Shown: positions 1-6,685 of the stretch, piece by piece | How positions within the stretch are numbered: the first letter of the stretch is position 1 | Layout: each line of letters opens with the position of its first letter | NCBI GenBank assembly: GCA_040002845.1 | Contig: JBDUDR010000019.1 | Coordinates: 1 to 29,571 of the forward strand | Direction of reading: 5' to 3' | Length of the DNA stretch: 29,571 nucleotides | Source: JBDUDR01 sp040002845 | Lineage (GTDB): Bacteria; Actinomycetota; Actinomycetes; Propionibacteriales; Nocardioidaceae | Program-made: the position numbers and the translations under genes | The notes under the pieces: generated by a model | What the model was told of the DNA's origin: nothing | Databases searched by the model: none | Seen by the model: the letters and a program-made list of their open reading frames with translations, nothing else

Positions 1-709
1 GCGAGAGCAGCGACGGCCCGGCCGATGTACTCGACGGATTCGGTCTGCGCCTCCTGCCGCTCGCTCAACCGGGTCATTCGCTCGGCCCGCACCCACCCGG
101 GGGAGAGCGCGACCACGGCCACCTCTTTGTCTCGCAGTTCGTCGGCCAAGCCCTGCACCATCCGGCAGACGGCGTTCTTGGCAATGTCGTAGAAGATGTT
201 GCCCAGGTAGCGCCGGCCCATAGTGAACGTGGTGAGCACGACCAGGCCCTCGTCGGCTTCTACCATCATCGGCAGCGCGAACCGGGCGGTGAGGAGGTGG
301 GCACGCAGCCCCGCCGTGAACATCCCGTCCCAGCGCTCCATGGACTGTTGCCAGAAGGGCATCGAGAACCACCCCTGATGCTCCGCGTACGGCATGTAGC
401 CGCCCCAGGCGTTGCAGACGAGCACGTCGAGTCGGCCCTGGTCAGCACGGACCCGGGCGAACAAATCCTCCACCTGGGCGTCGTCGGTGTGGTCACAAGC
501 CACCGGAATCCCGTTTCCGCCGCGCGCCGTAACCTCCTCTGCGGTGTCCTCCACTCCGTGGGGTGTTTCACGCACCGTCGGCGCCTCCCGTGTACTCCGG
601 GCTGTGACGTAGACGGTGGCCCCCTCCGACCCGAGCACCAGGGCAATGCCCTCCCCGCTCCTCGACTCGCTCCCGTGACGACGGCGACCCGGCCGGCGAG
701 ACGTCCCAT
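1..709 (-). pseudogene. DHRS1-like short-chain dehydrogenase/reductase, frameshifted and cut by window edge
   Basis: The start is ATG at 709, preceded by AAGGAGG at about 8 nt spacing. The N-terminus has the Rossmann TGASRGAG motif of NAD(P)H-dependent SDR enzymes. Right after it the frame breaks at about 645-656: the rest of a normal SDR (reading GIALVLGSEGATVYVTA) continues one frame away, as if one G were missing from a G-run. That second frame is free of stops to base 1 and holds the NAWGG segment and a YDIAK active site (YxxxK). The residue 13 before the Tyr, normally Ser, is Thr. The sequence resembles the DHRS1 subgroup (family knowledge); the substrate is unknown. The C-terminus lies outside the window. 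Either a real inactivating mutation or a one-base sequencing error would give this pattern. Confidence 0.8.
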
Positions 710-755
710 TGCGAACCTCCTTGGCGGTGCAGGGTCCTGATGGCCTGCTCGATGT

Positions 756-777
756 GCCGAGACAACATATCCTCGGC
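756..777. promoter_or_regulatory. Inverted repeat in divergent promoter region
   Basis: GCCGAG and CTCGGC form a 6-bp inverted repeat with a 10-nt centre, between the divergent SDR gene and the unknown gene starting at 822. It could be a regulator site, but the arms are short and chance cannot be excluded. Confidence 0.25.
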
Positions 778-821
778 AGTTCAGTCCCACCGAGACCCGT
801 GGCGTTACAGAGGAGTCGACG

Positions 822-1472
822 ATGCAGGATCAGAGTGGAAACACGTCGGACAGCGCGACCCGCGTCGCCACCCGGCTCGGGCTTCATGGCGTGGCCGAGC
901 TGGTCCTCGCCGGCCCACAGTTTCGGCTCAGCGGCACTATTGAGCTGCGGGCTGTCCCGGGCGGGTTCGGTACGGTGGCGGATCCCGACGTCCGCGTCAT
1001 CGGCCATGAGCTCGTCGCAGGGGAGCGACGGACGCAGCTGGCCGGCCAGACCCTCGACGAGCTCGCCGGCGCGTGCGGGTTGTCGGCGACTTCACTCTCC
1101 GATGTGTACGCCGAAGGGCCGGGTCTGCTCGGCGGTGATCGGGTCGAGGTGGACCCCTTGGCCGCCGTCGAGGTAGCCCGGGCCTTCGGGATCGGCGATG
1201 CGGCACTTCGGGCGCTGGCCCCTGACCACCGGCCGGTCATCTGGCCGGAGCACTTCGATATCGCCATCGATGTCGACGAGGTCAACTACGGTGTCTCACC
1301 CGGTGACACGCACTTCGACGAGCCGTACGCATATGTCGGTCCTTGGCAACGGGACAACTATCAGGGCGACTTCTGGAATGCCCCGTTCGGTGCGGCGCGC
1401 ACCTTGGCCGAGCTGAGAGACACCGACGGCGTCCTCGCGTTCTTTTCCGAGGGCCGTTCCCGGACGGCGTGA
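822..1472 (+). CDS. Conserved-looking protein of unknown function, 216 aa
   Basis: The ATG at 822 has a GAGGAG ribosome site about 6 nt upstream. Codon use and composition match a real high-GC gene. I do not recognise a named domain. The N-terminal half has alternating hydrophobic strands (about residues 20-65). A middle helical part contains DVYAEGPGLLGGD. The C-terminal half is rich in aromatic and acidic residues (PEHFDIAIDVDEVNYGVS, then YAYVGPW, then FWNAPFG), which resembles a beta-rich ligand-binding fold. There is no signal peptide and no membrane segment, so it should be cytosolic. It is divergent from the SDR gene and convergent with the SEC-C gene. No function can be assigned. Confidence 0.75.
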   Translation: MQDQSGNTSDSATRVATRLGLHGVAELVLAGPQFRLSGTIELRAVPGGFGTVADPDVRVIGHELVAGERRTQLAGQTLDELAGACGLSATSLSDVYAEGPGLLGGDRVEVDPLAAVEVARAFGIGDAALRALAPDHRPVIWPEHFDIAIDVDEVNYGVSPGDTHFDEPYAYVGPWQRDNYQGDFWNAPFGAARTLAELRDTDGVLAFFSEGRSRTA

Positions 1473-1582
1473 GACGGCCGCGGACCCGCTGCGCCTTGGC
1501 GGCCTCAATGACCGAAGCGGTCGGAGTCGACAGAACCTCAGGTCCACCTGTTGAGCTCCACCGTTGAGGGCGAGCAGTGCTG

Positions 1583-2526
1583 TCAATCCAGGGCGCGACG
1601 GCCGCAGCATTTCTTGTACTTGGTGCCGGAGCCGCACCAACATGGTGCGTTGCGGGGAGGTGGCCATGAGATCACCCCACCCTCGCTGATGATCTTCTCC
1701 ATGCACGCGCGGCGCGTCGTCGCGTCCACGGGATCGCCGCCTGTGCGAGCCGCGAACTGCTTGAGCTCGCTTGCTGTGAGCGGCACCATGGTGATCCGGG
1801 CAACCCCGCCCTGGGACAGCTCACGGTTGGCCATCCCGCGTTCGCGGACGATGGCGTCGGTGTCGGCGTGCTCCACGAGCTTAGGCCAGCGTTCGTGTGC
1901 ACCTGGGATCTCGTCGCGGGGCCAGAACAGCACGCGCACCACGTCCGGGCTGGGCGCACCGTGGGCTAGGCACTGGGACAAGTCGTTGGCGTGGATAGAC
2001 GGGTTACTTCGGGGATGTGGGACCGAATGGTCCAGCTCGTCCGGAGGCAACCCCAAAGCCTCGCGGACCCGCCGTCGGCCGGCGAGGATCACATTGGCGA
2101 ATGAAAAGAGCCCGACCTCACCGTGCCGGTGCGCCATCTCATGCTCAGAAAGCAGGGAAACCGCCATGTTGAACCAGGTCAGTGCTTCCTGGTGCTCGAT
2201 GCGTTCCTCCAGCAGCTCGGCCGCCAGTAAGTACGGTGTGGGAGACGGTGGTCTGTCCTGTCGAAGCGCAGCGAGCTGGGCCCGACCTCGTCCACGCGAT
2301 CGAGGTCGAAGAGTATGTCTGCATACGCAACCCGGGCATTGCCCCCATCTTCGCCGGCCATCGTGATGGCCTCGCTCAACAGCTCGATAGCACGTTGGTC
2401 CTCGCCGGCCCGATGCCAGTACTCGGCGGCCTCGGTCAGAATCTGGCCACGCTCATCCGCGTACTCGTCGAGCTGTGCTTCCAGTTCTCGGGCGAGCTCT
2501 GATGCGGTCGTGGCCCTCGTCTTCAC
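1583..2526 (-). pseudogene. SEC-C motif protein with helical N-terminus, one frameshift
   Basis: The coding region starts at GTG 2526 (VKTRATTASELAREL) or at an ATG at 2604. The first part is helical and TPR-like (residues about 1-80, with AAEYWHRAGEDQRAIELLSE). At about 2276-2285, within a GGGCCC run, the frame shifts by one base. The other frame then continues cleanly (AQLAALRQDRPPSPTPYLLA...) to the end at 1583. The C-terminus carries a complete SEC-C zinc motif, CWCGSGTKYKKCCG (C-x-C-x8-CC), as in the SecA tail and many small actinobacterial proteins of unclear role. A second in-frame start at 2167 could make a shortened 194-residue protein containing the zinc motif. It is either a recent pseudogene or a sequencing indel; both halves are otherwise well preserved. 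Confidence 0.75.
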
Positions 2527-2631
2527 CCGAGGCAACCTACCCGAGCAAGGCGAGCGGCAGGAACGGGTTCCATCCTGCCGGGCTACGGAGTCGACGCCAG
2601 GCACTCGGGTGTAGGCATTGGGACAAACACG

Positions 2632-3054
2632 TCATGTGAGTGGCGTCTTGGTGTGGACGACATCAAGAAGGCGGCTCAGCCCACGAAAGTCATCCGGATT
2701 GCAGGTGTAGAGGGGAAGCTCGGCGGCTACGGCGGTCGCCGCTATGAGCAGGTCAAACGCACGCCCGCCCGCTTTGCGTCCTGCGGCCACCACCTCCGCG
2801 TACACCCGCCCGTATGCCCTCGCGACGCGGCCGTCGACCGGCAGCGGGTCGAACGTCGCCTCGGCCAGTTGTAGTCGTTCCTGGCGACGCGCGCGTTCGG
2901 CTATGTCGTTTGTCGCGTGCAGCCCAGCCGCCAGTTCCGCAAACGTCACAATGGACACCGCCAAAGTTGTGGGCAAGGCATCCACGTCGAGCCGGTCCAG
3001 ATCGATCACGACTGACGTGTCGATGAGCCCCCGCCGATGACGTTGCTCAACCAC
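2632..3054 (-). CDS. vapC: PIN-domain ribonuclease toxin (VapC family), 140 aa
   Basis: This is the toxin of a type II toxin-antitoxin module. VapC proteins are Mg2+-dependent RNases that cut tRNA or rRNA (family knowledge). The PIN acidic residues are visible: Asp12 in LIDTSVV, Glu40 in TFAELAAG, Asp101 in AFDLLIAATA, and the C-terminal NPDDF (residues 119-123). Length is normal for VapC. The GTG start at 3054 overlaps the antitoxin stop by 8 nt (3047-3054), so translation is probably coupled. It sits downstream of its antitoxin on the minus strand. Nothing looks damaged. Confidence 0.9.
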   Translation of the reverse strand: MVEQRHRRGLIDTSVVIDLDRLDVDALPTTLAVSIVTFAELAAGLHATNDIAERARRQERLQLAEATFDPLPVDGRVARAYGRVYAEVVAAGRKAGGRAFDLLIAATAVAAELPLYTCNPDDFRGLSRLLDVVHTKTPLT

Positions 3055-3310
3055 GCGGGGTCGGGTCTTGGTTGACTACTGTGTCCACGTCAGCCCGGAA
3101 GCGATCACGATCGACGGCCGGCGCGTGGGCAAAGGCCTCAACCGCGGCCTCAGCCAGCACATACCGGCGCCGTTGTAGCGGCAACAACTCTCCGACCGGT
3201 ACGCCGTTTCGCGTCACGATGAAGGACTCCCCTCGGTCCAGGGCGCGCATGATCTCCCCGCTGCCGTTGCGAAGCTCGCGCTGGGTGACTTCCTTGGCCA
3301 TAAGCCCCAT
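3047..3310 (-). CDS. vapB: Phd/YefM-type antitoxin (VapB partner)
   Basis: This is the antitoxin for the PIN toxin that overlaps its 3' end. The start is ATG 3310 or, three codons later, ATG 3301 (MAKEVTQRELRNGSGEIMRAL). The Phd/YefM DNA-binding fold is recognisable: VTQRELRN...IMRALDRGESFIVTRNGVPVGELLPL is the usual N-terminal pattern of about 45 residues. It is followed by a toxin-binding tail rich in Ala and Asp. Antitoxins of this family bind their own promoter, with toxin as co-repressor. A 7-bp inverted repeat lies directly upstream of the start codon and is the likely operator. Confidence 0.88.
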   Translation of the reverse strand: MGLMAKEVTQRELRNGSGEIMRALDRGESFIVTRNGVPVGELLPLQRRRYVLAEAAVEAFAHAPAVDRDRFRADVDTVVNQDPTPRG

Positions 3311-3311
3311 C

Positions 3312-3327
3312 GTAGCACACGTGCTAC
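3312..3327. promoter_or_regulatory. Probable operator of the first toxin-antitoxin module
   Basis: GTAGCACACGTGCTAC on the plus strand: perfect 7-bp arms (GTAGCAC / GTGCTAC) around a 2-nt centre. It ends 1 nt before the ATG at 3310, where antitoxin-toxin complexes normally bind to autoregulate. The half-site GTGCTA also occurs in the operator of the second module (4041-4058). Confidence 0.6.
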
Positions 3328-3374
3328 GTGGAATGTGTCGGAACGGTTGGGCATCGAGCGATCTACCTTCCTCG

Positions 3375-3776
3375 TCAGCGTGGCGCCACGACCACCCAGC
3401 CGCCCGCGCTGGCAGCCGCAGCAATCCGCTCGTCATAGGTGACGATCCGCGCGAGGTCGAGGCCCAGTTGCTGGGCGGTAGCGAGGTGGATCGCGTCGAG
3501 CGAACGGAGATCCTCGGGCAGCATGGCGCCAGCTGCGTTCAGGACCCGATCGTTGATCCGGACGAGGTCGATCCGGGCGATGACCTCGTGACCGCGTCGG
3601 GTCGCTTCCGGACCGAGCGGCAGGAGCGCACGCGCAACCTCGGTTCTGGCTAGGGCGCTGGATATGAGTGTGCGGTGGCGTCGGATGTACGCACGCAGAG
3701 CCCGCGACTCCGGCTCCCGAACAGCGAGCTTCACGAGAGCGGAAGAGTCGACGTACGTGGCGTTCTCAGCGGTCAT
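3375..3776 (-). CDS. vapC: PIN-domain ribonuclease toxin (VapC family), second module, 133 aa
   Basis: The PIN-domain acidic residues are Asp10 (YVDSSALVKL), Glu46 (ARTEVARAL), Asp94 (SLDAIHLATA) and Asp115 (VTYDERIA), the complete VapC active-site set. I chose ATG 3776 because it gives the canonical short N-terminus and an 11-nt overlap with the antitoxin stop (3766-3776); an ATG at 3827 would add 17 residues lying inside the antitoxin frame. The sequence differs clearly from the first VapC in this window (only the motifs are shared), so this is an independent module rather than a recent duplicate. Expected role: growth control by RNA cleavage. Confidence 0.9.
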   Translation of the reverse strand: MTAENATYVDSSALVKLAVREPESRALRAYIRRHRTLISSALARTEVARALLPLGPEATRRGHEVIARIDLVRINDRVLNAAGAMLPEDLRSLDAIHLATAQQLGLDLARIVTYDERIAAAASAGGWVVVAPR

Positions 3777-4041
3777 CTCGTCGCAGGCGGTCGAGCACGC
3801 TCGACGGCGGCTCCTGGCCTGGCTCAAGAGGCAACGGCTCGGGTAGGTCGTCCAAGCCCTTCCGGCTCAGCGCGAGGTCACCCGCCGCTTTGAGACGCTC
3901 GATCGGGCTGTTGGCCGGGAGCGGCGCGAGCACGGCGACTGGCCGGCCGCGGTCGGTGACCTCGATGGTCTCACCGGCTTCGACACGTCGAAGCAGCTCA
4001 CTCGCGCGCTGCCGGAGTTCACGCACTCCTACACTTGCCAT
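3766..4041 (-). CDS. vapB: Phd-type antitoxin, second module, 91 aa
   Basis: MASVGVRELRQRASELLRRV followed by GETIEVTDRGRPVAVLAPLP is the classic Phd/YefM antitoxin fold (residues 1-45). The C-terminal part, acidic and rich in Pro and Leu, would wrap the PIN toxin. Its 3' end overlaps the toxin gene by 11 nt. A 7-bp inverted repeat (4041-4058) includes the start-codon region, so the operator overlaps the translation start. Length and organisation are normal for a VapBC-like pair. Confidence 0.9.
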   Translation of the reverse strand: MASVGVRELRQRASELLRRVEAGETIEVTDRGRPVAVLAPLPANSPIERLKAAGDLALSRKGLDDLPEPLPLEPGQEPPSSVLDRLRRDDR

Positions 4042-4058
4042 GTGCTAGTTGTAGCACA
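4041..4058. promoter_or_regulatory. Probable operator of the second toxin-antitoxin module
   Basis: TGTGCTA-GTTG-TAGCACA: perfect 7-bp arms with a 4-nt centre, immediately upstream of and touching the antitoxin ATG at 4041. It uses the same half-site (GTGCTA / TAGCAC) as the first module, but with the halves in opposite order. The rest of the stretch up to 4232 holds no gene I can support. Confidence 0.6.
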
Positions 4059-4232
4059 TATTGATCCCGCAATTCTAGGTAGAGTACTGGCCAGCATCCG
4101 CGCACGATGGCTGCGTTTGTCCTTGGTCGCACCCTCGGCGTCATGGGTAGCGGTGCGGTACCTGCTGCACTCATCTCACGACGCGAACCCAATGTTTCCA
4201 AATGGCAATCCGAACGCGACGTCCAGGTGGCC

Positions 4233-4963
4233 TTAGACGCCACCGCCGATCGTGTCTGACAGGAAACCAGCGACCGACGTTTGGTGATGAGCGACCCAAT
4301 CGACCAGCTGGAGTGGGAGCCGAAGGTCACGCGGTCTTCGCATGCTTGATCGGACCATCAGCCGGATGCCTCGAGCCCGAATGAACGTGGCGATCTCGTG
4401 AGCTGCCGAAAGGGGTAACCGCCGTTGGCCGACGTATCCGGCCACCAAATCGCTTACGCGCCGCGAGTCCAGGGTGTAGTCGTCCTGTGCGGGGCGTCCC
4501 GCCTGCCAGAGGCTGACACCGACGTCGGCGAGCGGCGTCTCCAGGTAGGCATTGTTGAAGTCGATCAGACCGCTAACCCTGGCCGGAGTTCCATCCAGAG
4601 CCATCAGCGCGCCCACCTCGTGAAGCGTTGGCTGGGCTTGCCAGGCCAACGGGCTGCCCGGAAGGTAAGTAAGACCTCCCATGCGCAGCCTTTCTCGACG
4701 GCCGCAGTGTCACGGTCGAACACCGGTATCGGCACCGGAACGCGTACGCCGCGATCCACCAGCAGCAACTGGACGCGGTGTTGCCAGCGCAGATCCTCCA
4801 CTGAGAACAACGCATCGATCGGGGTCGTACGCAAGATTGCAGTCATGCCATCGCGCACAACCTGCCAAATCGGCACCCGCCATGTCAGCAACACGACATC
4901 GGTCGGCTCTATGCCAGCAGCATCCAGGATCGCGCGCGGCGGCTCCACCGACGACCACGTCAT
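4233..4963 (-). pseudogene. Phosphotransferase (APH/choline-kinase fold) pseudogene
   Basis: The N-lobe part (from about ATG 4963, MTWSSVEPPRAILDAAG) has the beta-strand pattern TAILRTTP...LLLVDRGVRVPVPIPV, ending in AVEKGCAWEV. Near 4671-4676 the frame slips by one base and resumes as LTYLPGSPLAWQAQPTLHEV. After GALMAL the text jumps directly to DGTPARVSGLIDFNNAYLET, the metal-binding IDF segment. In intact APH-fold kinases about 90 residues separate these parts, including the catalytic HGDxxxxN loop; here that loop is absent. The remaining C-terminal helices are intact to the TAA at 4233. An internal deletion plus a frameshift make activity very unlikely. It lies 19 nt downstream of the aldo/keto reductase gene on the same strand. 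Confidence 0.8.
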
Positions 4964-4982
4964 CTCAGGTGTTGCCTGTCGT

Positions 4983-5822
4983 TCAGTGACCAAACCGGTC
5001 GGAGTCGACGGCGGCGTCTTCGCCCCGGTCGAGGGCTGAGATCGCCGCGACGTCGTCGGTGGAAAGCTCGAAGTCAAAGATGTTGATGTTCTCCCGCACG
5101 CGTGATGCCGTTGATGACTTCGGGACTGCCACCAGCCCGAGTTGCATATGCCAGCGCAACACGATCTGCGCTGGGGTCCTCTCGTATCGGGCAGCGATCT
5201 CGATGATCTCCGGCGCTGACAGTACGTCCGCGCCCTGACCGCCGATCGGGCTCCACGACTCGGTGACGATCCCGTGTTCGGAGTGGTACGCCCGGGCCGC
5301 CTCCCGGGTGACCAGGGGATTGAGCTCGATCTGGTTGACGTCGGGAGCTACGCCGGTCTCGGCCTGCAAGCGGTCGAGGTGTGCAGGCTTGAAGTTCGAC
5401 GTGCCGATCGCGCGTACTTGCCCGTCCTCGAGCAGGCGGGTCAGCCCTTGCCACGCCGCCACGTAGCGGTTCTGGTCAGGGTTGGGCCAGTGAATCAACA
5501 GCAGGTCGATGTAGTCGAGTCCGAGCCGTTTGGCGCTGTGGGCGAAGGCCTCCTCGACCAGCTCGACGCCGTGCCAGCGCTTGTTGAATTTCGTCGTGAC
5601 AAATACGTCTTCGCGTGGCACGCCCGACGCTTTGACGCCCTCGCCGACCCCGCGCTCGTTCCCATAGTTCTCGGCGGTGTCTACGAGCCGATAGCCAGCC
5701 TCGAGCGCCAGCGCGACCGCCCTCTCGGTCTCCCCGACGTCCATCGGTGAAGTTCCCAAGCCCAGCCGCGGCATCGCGGCTCCGTGGGTCAATGTGACTG
5801 TCTCGGCGAGTCCCTGGCTCAT
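4983..5822 (-). CDS. Aldo/keto reductase (DkgA/AKR5-like), 279 aa
   Basis: A cytosolic NADPH-dependent carbonyl reductase. The catalytic tetrad is complete: Asp48 and Tyr53 (VDTAENYGNE), Lys78 (VTTKFNK) and His111 (LLIHWPNPD). Cofactor-binding landmarks follow in order: GTSNFKPAHL, the QIELNPL strand, and VPKSSTASRVRENINIFDFEL near residue 240, which binds the 2'-phosphate side of NADPH. The family resembles 2,5-diketo-D-gluconate reductases; the physiological substrate cannot be told. ATG at 5822 gives the usual N-terminus (VTLTHGAAMPRLGLGT). Length is standard. No fixed partner is seen, since the gene downstream is a pseudogene. Confidence 0.93.
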   Translation of the reverse strand: MSQGLAETVTLTHGAAMPRLGLGTSPMDVGETERAVALALEAGYRLVDTAENYGNERGVGEGVKASGVPREDVFVTTKFNKRWHGVELVEEAFAHSAKRLGLDYIDLLLIHWPNPDQNRYVAAWQGLTRLLEDGQVRAIGTSNFKPAHLDRLQAETGVAPDVNQIELNPLVTREAARAYHSEHGIVTESWSPIGGQGADVLSAPEIIEIAARYERTPAQIVLRWHMQLGLVAVPKSSTASRVRENINIFDFELSTDDVAAISALDRGEDAAVDSDRFGH

Positions 5823-5858
5823 GGCACTGCATCCTACGAGCCGCCTGGTGTGGCCAGA

Positions 5859-6098
5859 TCAAGCCAGCTCGGTCGAACGGCGCCATTCCCACCTGACCAA
5901 GAACCCCGACAAGGCAGTGGCAGAGAGAATTCCGAGGGCAATCGCCCACTCGACCGCACCGCTGCCGTTATCAGGCGCGGAACCGAACAGACGCTCCAAC
6001 CAGCTGGGGACGAAGAGGCTCAGCAGCGACAATGCGCCGCCCAGCACCGTGAGCCCGAGCTCGATCCAGAGCCGCACCCGCAACCTTCGATTCTTCAT
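5859..6098 (-). CDS. Small two-helix membrane protein, 79 aa
   Basis: The start is ATG 6098 (MKNRRLRVRLW), chosen for the GAGGG ribosome site about 8 nt upstream. Two hydrophobic segments are clear: about residues 11-33 (IELGLTVLGGALSLLSLFV) and about 51-70 (AVEWAIALGILSATALSGFL). The basic N-terminus and basic C-terminus (RWEWRRS) suggest both ends face the cytoplasm. I recognise no family. It is the last of five minus-strand genes with short gaps that follow the propeller gene, so it may be a membrane anchor or helper of that cassette; this is inference from position. Confidence 0.7.
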   Translation of the reverse strand: MKNRRLRVRLWIELGLTVLGGALSLLSLFVPSWLERLFGSAPDNGSGAVEWAIALGILSATALSGFLVRWEWRRSTELA

Positions 6099-6149
6099 TG
6101 GCGAATCCCTCTCTGAAGTCCCTGACGCCAATCGAGAACTGTGCTTGTT

Positions 6150-6389
6150 CTACGTGTCCGAGGGGGCAGGCCCGGCGGAGATCGGCTGGGTCTCGCCTGC
6201 GGCCAGCGCATGACCTACAGCGGCGGGCTCAGCTGCCGGCGGTGACTGTGCAATGCCGCCGGGGCCGCTCGGCGCAGGTCCGGCAGAGACGTCTGGGCTG
6301 TCGGCCTGCGGCTGAGTGGTGGGGGAGCTGTCCATGGCGCTCGCGGCATTGTTGCCGTTTCCGTCATCCACGGTGATGGTCAACTTCAT
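6150..6389 (-). CDS. Short Pro/Ala/Gly-rich peptide with repeated SAGPAPS motif, 79 aa
   Basis: ATG 6389 is preceded by GGAAGG at a good distance. The first 8 residues (MKLTITVD) look like a beta-strand leader; the rest is low-complexity, uncharged to acidic, and rich in A, P, G, S. The motif SAGPAPS occurs twice (about residues 35-41 and 71-77), the second copy at the extreme C-terminus. There is no Cys, no aromatic residue, no signal peptide and no membrane segment. Such a leader plus repeated short motif recalls a multi-core peptide precursor or an intrinsically disordered linker protein, but no modification enzyme is next to it. It lies 21 nt downstream of the free-standing C-terminal-domain gene, in the same direction. 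Confidence 0.65.
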   Translation of the reverse strand: MKLTITVDDGNGNNAASAMDSSPTTQPQADSPDVSAGPAPSGPGGIAQSPPAAEPAAVGHALAAGETQPISAGPAPSDT

Positions 6390-6410
6390 CGTCGTCGCCT
6401 TCCGTTGGCG

Positions 6411-6662
6411 CTAGTTCAAAATTGCGTAGCGGCCCTCGAAGTCGACGGCCTGACCGGTGAGGTTGGTCACCGTGATCCAGTAGGTCACGTAGTCGTCCGA
6501 GGCCCGCTCGGTGGCCACGCTCCAGCTGACTTCACGTGCCGTGCTGGGGGTCGTGGGCATCATGTACCAGACGACGTGCCAACTGGCTGGCCAGTTGAAC
6601 GTGAACCAGGTCTGGGTCTGGTTCGGGTTCAGATGACCGGTCCACTGCACTCCGGTGCTCAT
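6411..6662 (-). CDS. Free-standing copy of the propeller's C-terminal domain, 83 aa
   Basis: Start ATG 6662 (MSTGVQWTGHLNPNQTQTWF) follows a purine-rich ribosome site (GGAGAAGGGAAAG). The whole protein aligns without large gaps to the last 85 residues of the propeller protein encoded just upstream: shared blocks are PNQT, TWFTFNWPASWHV, PTT, RASD, TYWITV, NLTG and F-G-R. This shows tandem duplication of one beta-sandwich-like domain, once fused and once alone. The conserved Trp/Phe cluster suggests a binding or self-assembly surface (inference). No signal peptide. The stop is TAG at 6411-6413. The 23-nt gap to the propeller gene supports co-transcription. Confidence 0.78.
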   Translation of the reverse strand: MSTGVQWTGHLNPNQTQTWFTFNWPASWHVVWYMMPTTPSTAREVSWSVATERASDDYVTYWITVTNLTGQAVDFEGRYAILN

Positions 6663-6685
6663 GAGTCTTTCCCTTCTCCCTCGTG

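Noticed and set aside
1508..1524. Terminator hairpin after the unknown gene
   Set aside because: GACCG-AAG-CGGTC is only a 5-bp stem with a 3-nt loop and no T-tract; too weak to call.
2179..2604. Independent 141-aa protein of normal length
   Set aside because: Its last third is out-of-frame text; the true continuation is in the next frame and ends with the SEC-C motif, so it is one frameshifted gene.
4042..4330. Small genes in the gap after the second antitoxin
   Set aside because: The short frames here have no ribosome sites, no conserved motifs and poor codon bias.
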